This document shows, piece by piece, positions 1 to 5,753 of a stretch of 10,404 bases of DNA. The notes under the pieces were generated by a model, which saw only the letters and a program-made list of their open reading frames with translations, did no database searches and was not told the DNA's origin. Every line of letters begins with the position of its first letter. The stretch's first letter is position 1. A program made the translations under genes and the position numbers. Source of the stretch: a bacterium (GTDB lineage Bacteria; Chloroflexota; Dormibacteria; UBA8260; Bog-877); NCBI GenBank assembly GCA_021791455.1, contig JAJYWM010000264.1, positions 1-10,404 on the forward strand, written 5' to 3'.

Positions 1-85
1 GCTCAGGGGGCAGGAGGGAGCGGGGGACCTCGGCTGAGGGGATGGTGTGGTCAGGGGAGGGACGGGGAGGCGGGGTGTGGGGCAT
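1..85 (-). CDS. 5' end of a gene running off the left edge (Pro-rich N-terminus)
   Basis: An ATG at 85-83 overlaps the TGA stop (87-85) of the upstream glycosyltransferase gene in a TGATG junction, the same coupling seen elsewhere in this window. It opens a frame with no stop for 28 codons up to the edge. The visible peptide begins MPHTPPPRPSP and is very rich in proline. No clear ribosome binding site precedes it, so translation would depend on coupling. If position 1 is joined to position 10404, the frame continues exactly into the ORF ending at 10043, giving 447 nt and 148 aa with a membrane helix. Seen: the start, overlap and open frame. Inferred: that it is a real gene and that the ends join. 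The C-rich coding strand alone could also give an open frame by composition. Confidence 0.45.
   Translation of the reverse strand, partial: MPHTPPPRPSPDHTIPSAEVPRSLLPPE
54..82 (+). other. G-rich tract with G-quadruplex potential
   Basis: The plus strand has five G tracts of 3-4 bases separated by loops of 1-4 bases: GGGG at 54-57, GGG at 59-61, GGGG at 64-67, GGGG at 72-75 and GGGG at 79-82. Further G runs lie at 6-10, 16-18, 22-26 and 38-41. This is the non-template-like strand relative to transcription, so the mRNA would be C-rich. It lies inside the Pro-rich start of the leftmost gene, and CCC proline codons account for part of the pattern. Confidence 0.5.
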
Positions 86-756
86 CAGAGCCCATGAGCC
101 AGGGCCGGCCAGTGGATGTGCCAGCGCACCTTGAGCGCATGGCAGAGCGAAGAATCCAGATGGCCCCAGGGCACAGGATTGGGCAATGGCCAGGGTCGGT
201 CCGGACGCATCCGTGTACAGCCGAGGCCGACTGAATCGGCCCACCGCTCGCCCGACTTCAGCCAGCGCGGCGCAAGTCGGGGCGGGTCGTCTGGGAAGGT
301 CACCTCCAGCACCCCGTTCATCATCGGCCCCTCGTGCCAGGGGCCCTGGTTGACGCGGGCCACGAACACCGGCTCCGGCGCTCGTGGCGGCTTCTGTACG
401 TAGATCCCCGCACACCACGGCTCAGGACACTCCAACAGGCCGCGATAGGCCCTCTGGGTGAGCTGGATGTCATGCTCCACAACCAGGAGGTCGGACCCCT
501 CGGATCGAGCCATGTCCCAGCAGGTGCGAAGCCAACCCCAGTAAGCGAACTCCTCACCGCGACGGCAGATTGCCGGGACGGCCCTGGTGGCCGGGACGCG
601 CTCTTCGTTCAGCACGTGGGCCAATGACTTCATGGCGCGGTCCTGCTCCTGGGGCCGGACGCTTGGGGTGTAGGGCAGCATTATCAGCGGGTGCTTCGGC
701 TTGGCTCTGACCGCGTGCTCGAAGAATTCCGGGCGGCAGTTGACTATCTGGGCCAC
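85..756 (-). CDS. putative GT-A-type glycosyltransferase
   Basis: A 223-aa protein with the layout of a small GT-A sugar transferase. A hydrophobic strand (about residues 89-93) leads into EHDI (94-97), in the place of the metal- and nucleotide-sugar-binding DxD-like motif. It is followed by CPEPWC (110-115), a GLGCTRMRPD segment (177-186), an LDSSL segment (200-204) and a His-rich end (HIHWPALAH). This order resembles glycosyltransferase-like proteins of actinobacterial phages. Likely role by inference: modifying virion proteins or host surface glycans. No signal peptide is seen, so it should act in the cytoplasm. The start is GTG with AAGG about 9 nt upstream, 4 nt after the preceding gene's stop. 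The stop overlaps the next ATG. It is the only candidate metabolic-type enzyme here. The family call rests on motif recognition only. Confidence 0.5.
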   Translation of the reverse strand: MAQIVNCRPEFFEHAVRAKPKHPLIMLPYTPSVRPQEQDRAMKSLAHVLNEERVPATRAVPAICRRGEEFAYWGWLRTCWDMARSEGSDLLVVEHDIQLTQRAYRGLLECPEPWCAGIYVQKPPRAPEPVFVARVNQGPWHEGPMMNGVLEVTFPDDPPRLAPRWLKSGERWADSVGLGCTRMRPDRPWPLPNPVPWGHLDSSLCHALKVRWHIHWPALAHGL

Positions 757-760
757 CAGA

Positions 761-961
761 TCAGACCTTGCGCGACGTATTGGGCTCGTGGCCGATGTGG
801 TAATGCGGTCCCTGACGGCAGCGGTAGACGTTCATCTTGCCCTCGACCGGCCTGGATCGGACCGCGTGACGCCTGGCGATCTGCTGGACCACCTGCTCGG
901 CCTGTCGGCGCGTTTGATAGGCCACCTTGCTCATGCACCCGACGTAGGCGCGGCGCATCAC
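761..961 (-). CDS. small Cys/His protein, phage-type, unknown function
   Basis: A 66-aa basic protein starting at GTG (961-959), with an alternative ATG directly after it and another at residue 10 (MSKVAYQTRR). The pattern is K-x-Y-x-T, a helix rich in A/Q/R, then VYRCRQGPHYHIGH near the C-terminus. This matches a widespread class of tiny actinobacterial and phage proteins that end in a YRC..C..HxxH zinc-finger-like motif. Here the second cysteine is missing, leaving C48, H53, H55 and H58 as possible ligands. AGAGG lies about 10 nt upstream of the GTG. The gene starts 1 nt after the stop of the 45-aa coiled-coil gene and ends 4 nt before the glycosyltransferase gene. Function is unknown; nucleic acid or zinc binding is only a guess. 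Confidence 0.65.
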   Translation of the reverse strand: MMRRAYVGCMSKVAYQTRRQAEQVVQQIARRHAVRSRPVEGKMNVYRCRQGPHYHIGHEPNTSRKV

Positions 962-962
962 A

Positions 963-1100
963 TCACCAGATCCTCTTGGGAAACCTGGCTTCTGAGCCGA
1001 GCTTGCGGCCCATCTCCTGGGCCAGCTCGCGGAGCTGTTGCTCCAGCTCCTTTATGCGCTGCGCCTGCTCGGCGATGATCCGGTCTTTTTCGTCGGCCAT
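963..1100 (-). CDS. 45-aa coiled-coil protein
   Basis: A short ORF starting at ATG 1100-1098 and encoding 45 residues. Residues 4-35 form a clear amphipathic, highly charged helix with heptad spacing (DRIIAEQAQRIKELEQQLRE), which strongly suggests a coiled-coil oligomer. No membrane segment or cysteine is present. The start lies 1 nt after the stop of the 62-aa membrane protein gene (TGACATG), and the stop lies 1 nt before the GTG of the next gene, so it sits in a translationally coupled series. The ribosome binding site is weak. The function is not recognised. A scaffold or partner of the neighbouring membrane protein is possible. Confidence 0.65.
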   Translation of the reverse strand: MADEKDRIIAEQAQRIKELEQQLRELAQEMGRKLGSEARFPKRIW

Positions 1101-1101
1101 G

Positions 1102-1290
1102 TCACAGGCTCGCCGTCTCGTTCTCCACGCCGTTGATGCCCGCGATGAGCCAGTTCCGGACCGTGGCGACGTGCGGGTTGGTGGACTTGGTGAGCTGGAT
1201 CGCCACCAGCCCGACCGCGATGGTGCCGATGACAGCCCCCACGGTGGCGGCCAGGGCCAGGATGACCAGATCCTTCTGGGTAATGTTCAT
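1102..1290 (-). CDS. 62-aa single-helix membrane protein
   Basis: The chosen start is ATG 1290-1288, giving MNITQKDLVI followed by one strong hydrophobic helix (about residues 7-32) and a mixed polar C-terminal half. In-frame upstream codons exist but would read through Pro/Arg-rich, non-protein-like sequence, so the shorter form is preferred. There is no good ribosome binding site; the nearest GGAG is about 14 nt away. This is the first gene after the 79-nt gap, so it may start a separate transcript. It could be a minor virion membrane protein or a holin-type lysis accessory. The sequence does not decide between these. Confidence 0.65.
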   Translation of the reverse strand: MNITQKDLVILALAATVGAVIGTIAVGLVAIQLTKSTNPHVATVRNWLIAGINGVENETASL

Positions 1291-1369
1291 AGTAAGGCGC
1301 GACGCTCCGTAGGCAGAGGGTATCCCCCCCCTCGGGGCAGGAGCGCCGCGCCGGTCGGAGTACGGTGTC
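1291..1369 (-). other. 79-nt intergenic gap / possible leader
   Basis: One of only two gaps over 70 nt between genes. It contains a run of eight C on the plus strand (1324-1331), prone to length errors, and short GC-rich self-complementary pieces such as CCCCGAGGGG on the minus strand. I see no convincing -35/-10 pair and no hairpin followed by a T tract, so I cannot call it a promoter or a terminator. Confidence 0.3.
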
Positions 1370-1696
1370 TCACCAGTGCAAGAGAATGTGCCCGATGCTG
1401 AGCACCGAGGCGGTGGCCGCCAGCAAACCCACCAGGGTTCCGGCCACCCCAATGACTCTCATCTTGATGGGCCGGAAGAACTCGCGCAGGGTCTGGTCCC
1501 GCAGCTTTTCGGCGGAACGCTCGGCCAGCATGTCGGCCAGCTGCCTGACCCGGTGCTCGTCGAAGATCAGGGACGGCACCTCGTCCACCTTCCTCTCAAT
1601 CCTGGTGACCCGCCCGGTGAGCGAGGTGACCGAGAGTCGGAGCGAGTCCACCGTCTCCGCCACGCCCTCCAGGGTCACGTCGCCTCGTCCGGGCAA
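1370..1696 (-). CDS. coiled-coil plus C-terminal membrane helix protein, holin-like (XhlA-type layout)
   Basis: A 108-aa protein. Residues 8-40 form a coiled-coil-like helix (VAETVDSLRLSVTSLTGRV and on), followed by a charged helix (46-72) and a single strong membrane segment at about 80-104 ending in HILLHW. A soluble coiled coil followed by one C-terminal helix is the layout of XhlA-type phage lysis proteins, though I see no specific sequence match. The start is TTG at 1696-1694, 3 nt after the preceding stop; an alternative GTG at 1678 has GAGG close upstream. Its place a few genes after the lysin supports a role in membrane disruption. A structural anchor is the alternative. Confidence 0.6.
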   Translation of the reverse strand: MPGRGDVTLEGVAETVDSLRLSVTSLTGRVTRIERKVDEVPSLIFDEHRVRQLADMLAERSAEKLRDQTLREFFRPIKMRVIGVAGTLVGLLAATASVLSIGHILLHW

Positions 1697-1699
1697 ACC

Positions 1700-1912
1700 T
1701 CATGCTCCCGAGGTGGCCTTGGTCGCGGCAACGCCGTTGACGGTCACATGGTAGATCCCCAGACCGGCCACGATCAATGCGGTGGAGAAGGGTACGCCGA
1801 GCCCGTGCATGGCGGGAGCCGCGAAGCCGGAGATCCCGATGCCCACCGCGAGCAGTCCGCCGAAAGGGCGGCTGGCCGAGGAAACCGCTCCCTTGAAGCC
1901 ACTGGCGGTCAC
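1700..1912 (-). CDS. 70-aa two-helix membrane protein
   Basis: The GTG start (1912-1910) overlaps the stop of the Pro/Glu-rich gene in a GTGA junction and has AAGGA about 8 nt upstream inside that gene. The protein is Gly/Ala-rich with two hydrophobic segments, about 17-33 and 42-60, joined by a short turn (MHGLGVP). No catalytic or metal-binding motif is visible. It is probably a virion membrane protein or part of the holin group, by size and context only. Confidence 0.6.
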   Translation of the reverse strand: MTASGFKGAVSSASRPFGGLLAVGIGISGFAAPAMHGLGVPFSTALIVAGLGIYHVTVNGVAATKATSGA

Positions 1913-2145
1913 CGGGGTGGTCCTTTTGGGAGCGTGGACCCATCCGGGAAGCTGACCGTGATCGGGTCCTGGGCCGGAGCCGGCTCGGTTGGCTCAGGGG
2001 TCGGCTCGGGCTCCTCCACTGGGGGCGCCGGCTCCTCGGTCGGCTCGGTGGGCTCCGCGACAGGCTCGGTGGGCTCCGGCTCCGGGAAACTGACTACCGG
2101 CTCGGGGCCAGCGGTCCCGATGGGTAGCTGGGTTGAGTCAAGCAT
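1909..2145 (-). CDS. Pro/Glu/Thr-rich repeat protein
   Basis: A 78-aa protein starting at ATG 2145-2143 with a strong AAGGAG site 7 nt upstream. The centre (about residues 20-58) is a low-complexity series built from EPTEP, EPVAEP and EEPAPPVEEPEPTPEP units. It is flanked by two similar pieces: VVSFPEPEP at 17-25 and ITVSFPDGS at 62-70. Such sequence is extended and acidic, and typical of linkers, stalks or secreted spacer regions. The underlying DNA holds a 16-nt direct repeat (2042-2057 and 2063-2078). It follows the lysin gene (11-nt gap) and overlaps the next gene by 4 nt. It may be a spike stalk or linker; no function is proven. Confidence 0.65.
   Translation of the reverse strand: MLDSTQLPIGTAGPEPVVSFPEPEPTEPVAEPTEPTEEPAPPVEEPEPTPEPTEPAPAQDPITVSFPDGSTLPKGPPR
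2042..2078. repeat. direct repeat in the Pro/Glu-rich gene
   Basis: The 16-nt unit GGCTCGGTGGGCTCCG occurs at 2042-2057 and again at 2063-2078, with degenerate copies on either side between about 1985 and 2085. It encodes the repeated EPTEP-type units and could expand or contract by slippage. Confidence 0.75.
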
Positions 2146-2156
2146 TGGTGGTCTCC

Positions 2157-2930
2157 TTAGTTGATCACGATTGTAGCGCCTGCCGTAACGGTGTAGGTGC
2201 CTGGGCCCAGGGCTGTCGATGTGGGCGCCGGGTCCGGCTGAGGCGTCGGGGCCACGATCTTCCGGCAGTAGTTGACCCCGACACCGGTAACCGAGCTGTC
2301 CACGTTCATCGAGAGGCCCGGCACCTGATGGCCGCCCTGGTACTGCCAGATTCGCTGGTTGGACCCGGCCCACTCGGAATTCGGGATTCCGGGGATCGCG
2401 TCCGGGGTGACGGGCAGCGGAGATGGAGCGCCCGCGTCGTTCGGCCATTCACCGCAGTAGATCCCGGTAGGAGAGTCCCGGCTGCCCGCGAGTGAGGCCA
2501 AGAAGGACGGTGAGCCGTAGGGGAAGGAATCGACCCCAGCTCTCTGGCACGCGGCGGCGAAGGCTAATGCGGCTGCCCTCCAGCCCGCCATGTCCGCCGC
2601 CGACCAGGGAGCCTCTACGTTGAGTCCCAGAATGGTCATCTGTCCGCCGCCCGACGCCACGTGGTGAGCCGCGAAGACGACCGCCTCATCCCAGCCCTGG
2701 GCGGTCTGCGGGGTCTGGGCGGCATCGCCGGAGTTGGGCACCAGGAGGGGCAGGTAGCCGAGGCCCGCGTCCATCACCGCTTGAGCGGCCTGCGCGCTCC
2801 AGCCGCCGCCGTAGGGCCTGCCCCAGCCAGGGACATAGCCCTGCCAGGCGCAGAGAAGCGGGTTGTCGGATATCGCTGCCGCCACCTCGGCTGCAGTGGG
2901 TGACTCCCAGCAGTCGTATTGGATGAGCAC
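2157..2930 (-). CDS. glycoside-hydrolase-like lysin (GH25 / DUF1906-like)
   Basis: A 257-aa protein resembling the TIM-barrel glycosidase-like domain of the DUF1906/GH25 group. It has an early acidic strand (QYDCW, D6), GYLPLLVPNSGD (58-69), an ILGLNVEAPW strand with a candidate catalytic E106, YGSPSFLASL (138-147), IWQYQ (194-198) and a closing VPGLSMNVDSS with D211, like the final W-Q-Y and D-x-N region of GH25 lysozymes. A Pro-rich linker (228-238) leads to a short C-terminal beta segment. There is no signal peptide. The likely role is cleaving host peptidoglycan at entry or release. GTG start directly abuts the stop of the holin-like gene upstream, a classic holin-lysin arrangement. Catalytic activity is inferred; DUF1906 members are not all shown to be enzymes. 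Confidence 0.6.
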   Translation of the reverse strand: MLIQYDCWESPTAAEVAAAISDNPLLCAWQGYVPGWGRPYGGGWSAQAAQAVMDAGLGYLPLLVPNSGDAAQTPQTAQGWDEAVVFAAHHVASGGGQMTILGLNVEAPWSAADMAGWRAAALAFAAACQRAGVDSFPYGSPSFLASLAGSRDSPTGIYCGEWPNDAGAPSPLPVTPDAIPGIPNSEWAGSNQRIWQYQGGHQVPGLSMNVDSSVTGVGVNYCRKIVAPTPQPDPAPTSTALGPGTYTVTAGATIVIN

Positions 2931-3173
2931 TCAGGGCCGCCACAGCTTGAATATGTCCGCGAAGTGGACCAGCAGGAGCATTATCACCGCTCCCGCGATG
3001 AAGGCCCAGACGACCCCCATCCGGGGGTGATCGGTGAGCTGGCCCGCGATGATCTGCGAGATCGTGGCATCGGTGCCGAGCCAGATGGCGACGGCCTCCC
3101 CGATGCACAGAGCACCCAGGGCCAGGCCCACCACCGCGAAGAAGAAGCCCGCGAGGAACTGGCCTATGGTCAT
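2931..3173 (-). CDS. two-helix membrane protein, holin-like
   Basis: An 80-aa protein with two strong hydrophobic segments (about 7-31 and 52-72), a short polar loop (TDATISQIIAGQLTDHPRMG) and a short C-terminal tail (FKLWRP). Size and two-helix layout match class II phage holins. Its stop abuts the start of the lysin-like gene. The ATG start at 3173-3171 has GAGGG just upstream, overlapping the preceding stop. The holin call rests on topology and context, and a virion membrane protein is the main alternative. Confidence 0.6.
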   Translation of the reverse strand: MTIGQFLAGFFFAVVGLALGALCIGEAVAIWLGTDATISQIIAGQLTDHPRMGVVWAFIAGAVIMLLLVHFADIFKLWRP

Positions 3174-3180
3174 GCCACCC

Positions 3181-3540
3181 TCACTGGATGGTCACGCCGG
3201 ATATCGTCACGGTGAGGCTCGCGGCCGTTCCGGCCAGGGCGGCCAGGAAGTCGCCCGCTTCCATGTATTGGTCTAGGTCGACGACGACGGTCGAATTGGC
3301 CGCCACCGAGAGCGCCGAATAGAGCGCGTTTGCCGCCGCCGCCGCCCCGCCGTTGGGCACCAGGTACAGCGTCAGCGTCACGGCCGCGGCCGTCGGGTTG
3401 CATATGACCATCGTCTTAACCAACGTCGTCGCGCCCGGCGCCGGGTTGATCGCGGTGTTGTTCGGTGCGGTGTAGATGGTCGCCACGGCGGCCGCGGGCT
3501 GCCCTTGGTAAAGGCGAATTGGTGTCGGTGTCCCGGGCAT
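3181..3540 (-). CDS. small beta-rich structural protein
   Basis: A 119-aa protein starting at ATG 3540-3538 with an AAGGGGG site about 5 nt upstream. It alternates beta strands and small residues: TIYTAPNNTA, then VKTMVICNPTAAAVTLTLYLVP, then a Gly/Ala loop, and GDFLAALAGTAASLTVTISGV at the C-terminus. The pattern resembles short beta-sandwich proteins common among phage virion accessory genes. No membrane helix or catalytic motif is seen. It directly follows the LamG spike gene, so it could be a spike base, cap or head decoration protein. DNA here is back at about 77% GC (counted for 3301-3360), unlike the spike gene. Confidence 0.6.
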   Translation of the reverse strand: MPGTPTPIRLYQGQPAAAVATIYTAPNNTAINPAPGATTLVKTMVICNPTAAAVTLTLYLVPNGGAAAAANALYSALSVAANSTVVVDLDQYMEAGDFLAALAGTAASLTVTISGVTIQ

Positions 3541-3549
3541 ATTTCCCCC

Positions 3550-4689
3550 TTAGTACCAGTATTCCGGGCTGCCAAATAGGTGCCCGACGACTTGAATCTG
3601 CTGCGCCCCCGACGGCGAATCTACGGGCAAGACGTTTCCCCCTGCGTCCACCAAAAGGAAGTTCCCCGTCTGCCCTTGTATGGACTCAACGGTTGCTGAT
3701 CTGCCCGAGCCCGAGTCGGGAAGTACGTTTGAGTTAGTCCCTTGCCAAACCATCGGGGGCGGTACTCCGGTGCTGGCCCCAGTGGTGTCTTGAATCGCAA
3801 ATATTCCGGTCACGGCGTTTAGTGTGGCGTCCGCGGTTGTCGGCCCGAAGACGTACACCCCGGCGCCGTCGCCGGTGGTGGCCTCGAATTGCCCGTAGGG
3901 CACATCGTCTAAATGCCACAGCAGAATGGTGCTGGAATCGGGATTAAAAGGGCCGTCGGGCACCGCGTAAGTTGTCCCGCTGGTCGGATACCGTAAGACA
4001 GAACTAAATCGTATTTCGTCGACGTCCCACGTTTCGGGGTCTCCGTATTGGTTGGGGCCGATCGCCAGGAAGGGGAAGGCCGTTTGGTAGATGACCGAGC
4101 CAGCCGGGGGCGCGAATGGCCCTTGCAGCGTCCCGTTAACTCCCATCCAGATGTTTCCGCTTGAGTCCATCTGCACGAATACATGGGTGGCGGCCAGGCC
4201 GGGCGAATCCTGATTTGGGAAGCCAAGTTGGGAGCCGCCCCAAACCACCGTATCGGTACTCGAGAAAGACAGGCCCATGAAGTTTTGGGCGTTTGAGCTT
4301 TGGGCGGCTCCAGCGTTGTTGTATGGTACTTCGCCGTCAGGCTCGGCCCACCCTAACAGCACGTTCAGAACGGGGTTAGCCGGGGCCGGGTTCTGCGTTA
4401 GGTATCCCTCGGCGGTCCACTCTTTCGGTACGGATAGCGCCTTTTGGGCGAATAGGTAGCCCCACGAAGGGGCGAGCGCCGTCGCGCTTGGCATCCCCTC
4501 AAAGACGTATTGCGCCATGCGACCGAATCCGGTTATGGACGATGAAGACGTCCTTACCTGGTGGAGATGGTCGGCGGCCGCCGCGTCCCTCGAACTACCG
4601 GCGGCGGGGGGTGAAACTCCCAGGTATTCCTCCCCGATGACGGCCGCATTGCGGTTGATCGGGGTCGGGGCGGACATCGAAGCGCCCAC
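3550..4689 (-). CDS. LamG/concanavalin-like receptor-binding (spike) protein
   Basis: A 379-aa protein, the second largest here. Residues about 93-262 look like a LamG/concanavalin-type jelly roll: HVFVQMDSSGNIWMGVNGT (169-187), AFPFLAIGPN, then the typical VDEIRFSSVLRY signature (223-234), closing with ILLWHLDD (255-262). The N-terminus (1-60) looks like an attachment region, and the C-terminus (about 285-379) is beta-rich with Gly turns. These domains bind glycans or proteins, so it is a good candidate for host attachment. GTG start at 4689 with AAAGG about 9 nt upstream; a later ATG at 4677 is possible. GC is clearly lower than in its neighbours: 50-55% in three 60-base rows I counted. It shares the heptapeptide QGTNSNV with the gene upstream. 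Confidence 0.65.
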   Translation of the reverse strand: MGASMSAPTPINRNAAVIGEEYLGVSPPAAGSSRDAAAADHLHQVRTSSSSITGFGRMAQYVFEGMPSATALAPSWGYLFAQKALSVPKEWTAEGYLTQNPAPANPVLNVLLGWAEPDGEVPYNNAGAAQSSNAQNFMGLSFSSTDTVVWGGSQLGFPNQDSPGLAATHVFVQMDSSGNIWMGVNGTLQGPFAPPAGSVIYQTAFPFLAIGPNQYGDPETWDVDEIRFSSVLRYPTSGTTYAVPDGPFNPDSSTILLWHLDDVPYGQFEATTGDGAGVYVFGPTTADATLNAVTGIFAIQDTTGASTGVPPPMVWQGTNSNVLPDSGSGRSATVESIQGQTGNFLLVDAGGNVLPVDSPSGAQQIQVVGHLFGSPEYWY

Positions 4690-4692
4690 GGA

Positions 4693-5046
4693 TCAGAACC
4701 TTTCGGTCTGCGCGATGGCTCTTGTTTGAGACACTCGCACGTCCCCGTTGGTGGTCGCGGCCGGGTCCACGCGGCAGTAGATAGCTCCAATGTGGCCCGA
4801 ACGCGACAGGACGCCGATCAGCGAGGTCCCCTCGCCCCAGGGGGTTCCCTGCGCCTGGTAGAACTCGATGTTGACGTTTGAGTTGGTGCCCTGCAGGACC
4901 AGGGTGTCCGCTGCCAGAGGGTTCGCGGGCACCACCAGCATCTCCTCTCCCGGCGCGATGCTGTAGGCCAGGTTCACCTCGACCTGGGTTAGCTGCCGGA
5001 CCTGGGCGACGACCCGGACCGGCGCGGCGGGGTTCTGCTGGCTCAT
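4693..5046 (-). CDS. 117-aa beta-rich protein, candidate vertex/penton or spike-base protein
   Basis: The ATG start (5046-5044) overlaps the transglycosylase stop as ATGA and has a strong AAGGAG site 8 nt upstream, so the shorter in-frame start is chosen. The protein has a run of likely beta strands (VRVVAQVRQLTQVEVNLAYSIAPGEEMLVVP, in part; DTLVLQGTNSNVNIEFY; SLIGVLSRSGHIGAIYCRV) and no membrane helix. Size and predicted beta content suit a single jelly-roll penton, such as the roughly 126-aa P31 of PRD1, but I see no diagnostic sequence match. The spike gene follows directly with a 3-nt gap, and the shared QGTNSNV heptapeptide (residues 52-58 here) hints at a structural link. Confidence 0.6.
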   Translation of the reverse strand: MSQQNPAAPVRVVAQVRQLTQVEVNLAYSIAPGEEMLVVPANPLAADTLVLQGTNSNVNIEFYQAQGTPWGEGTSLIGVLSRSGHIGAIYCRVDPAATTNGDVRVSQTRAIAQTERF

Positions 5047-5753
5047 GCGACGGCTCCTTGGATTGCGCCGACTGCGGCCCTGGCGGGCGCTCCCCCGATC
5101 CGGGGTAGCAGTGTGCTCACCCCGATCACGGCCAGGCCGCCCAGGAAGAGTATCAGGCCGACCGCGACCAGGCCCAGGCGCGCCGCCCACGTGGCGATGG
5201 CCCCCGGCACGTTCAGCGCCGCGGTGATGCCCTGCGGCCCCTGCAGCACGTTCTGGAGCTGGAGCGCCCAGCTCTTGCCGCCCGTGCTCGCGGCGGGCGA
5301 GGTGGCTGAAGCGGAGCTCTGCTGCGAGATTGGGCGCACTCCGGCTCCGCCGAGCTTGGCGCCGCCCGTGAGGTACTGCTCGAAGAGCGAGGCCCCGGAG
5401 TTCGGCTTGATCGCATCACCCAGGGTGGATCCGGTCTGGTAGTAGTTCTCCGCTCCATACACATTGCCACCCGAGGCCTTAAGCCCCGAAGCGAAGATGG
5501 CGGCGGCGTCCTCGGCCTGGGTGATGAAGGACTGCTGAGATTGCGAGTACAACACAGAGGTGGGCGCGGTCTGGGTCGAGAGGCCGAAGTATCCGCCGTA
5601 GCCCTGGGGATTGACCCCGGCCCCGGCCTGCTCGTAGCCGGACTCCTCCTGGGCGATGATCGCCAGGTACTGCGGGTTGACCCCGCTCAGCTTGCCCTGC
5701 GACCCCAACTGGTCCAGCAGCTGCAGCTCGGTGGTGGGGTTGTTGACGCTCAT
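5043..5753 (-). CDS. membrane-anchored lytic transglycosylase (virion-associated)
   Basis: A 236-aa protein. Residues about 8-128 look like an SLT/lysozyme-fold transglycosylase: YLAIIAQEESGY (29-40) holds the catalytic glutamate (E37 of the E-S pair, or E36), followed by GYGGYFGLS (51-59), the place of the usual G-x-x-Q/GL motif. A Ser/Ala/Gly linker (about 143-160) leads to one C-terminal membrane helix (about 187-212). It should cleave glycan strands in the cell wall while held in the virion or cell membrane. Tectiviruses carry a comparable virion transglycosylase (P7 of PRD1). ATG start overlaps the preceding stop (ATGA). Its distance from the lysin/holin group suggests an entry role rather than a release role. 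Confidence 0.72.
   Translation of the reverse strand: MSVNNPTTELQLLDQLGSQGKLSGVNPQYLAIIAQEESGYEQAGAGVNPQGYGGYFGLSTQTAPTSVLYSQSQQSFITQAEDAAAIFASGLKASGGNVYGAENYYQTGSTLGDAIKPNSGASLFEQYLTGGAKLGGAGVRPISQQSSASATSPAASTGGKSWALQLQNVLQGPQGITAALNVPGAIATWAARLGLVAVGLILFLGGLAVIGVSTLLPRIGGAPARAAVGAIQGAVA

Noticed and set aside
108..124. HIH near the end of the 85-756 protein as a possible rolling-circle Rep HUH motif
   Set aside because: It is at the extreme C-terminus with no following catalytic Tyr motif and no upstream motif I. The rest of the protein fits a glycosyltransferase better.
1291..1369. Promoter in the 79-nt gap
   Set aside because: A GATACC-like box exists, but the expected -35 position reads GC-rich sequence with no resemblance to TTGACA.
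1376..2164. Long plus-strand open frame (262 codons) opposite three minus-strand genes
   Set aside because: It lies antisense to genes with good start sites and overlaps. Its protein is low-complexity Gly/Ser and Arg-rich, as expected from the reverse of Pro/Glu repeats in GC-rich DNA.
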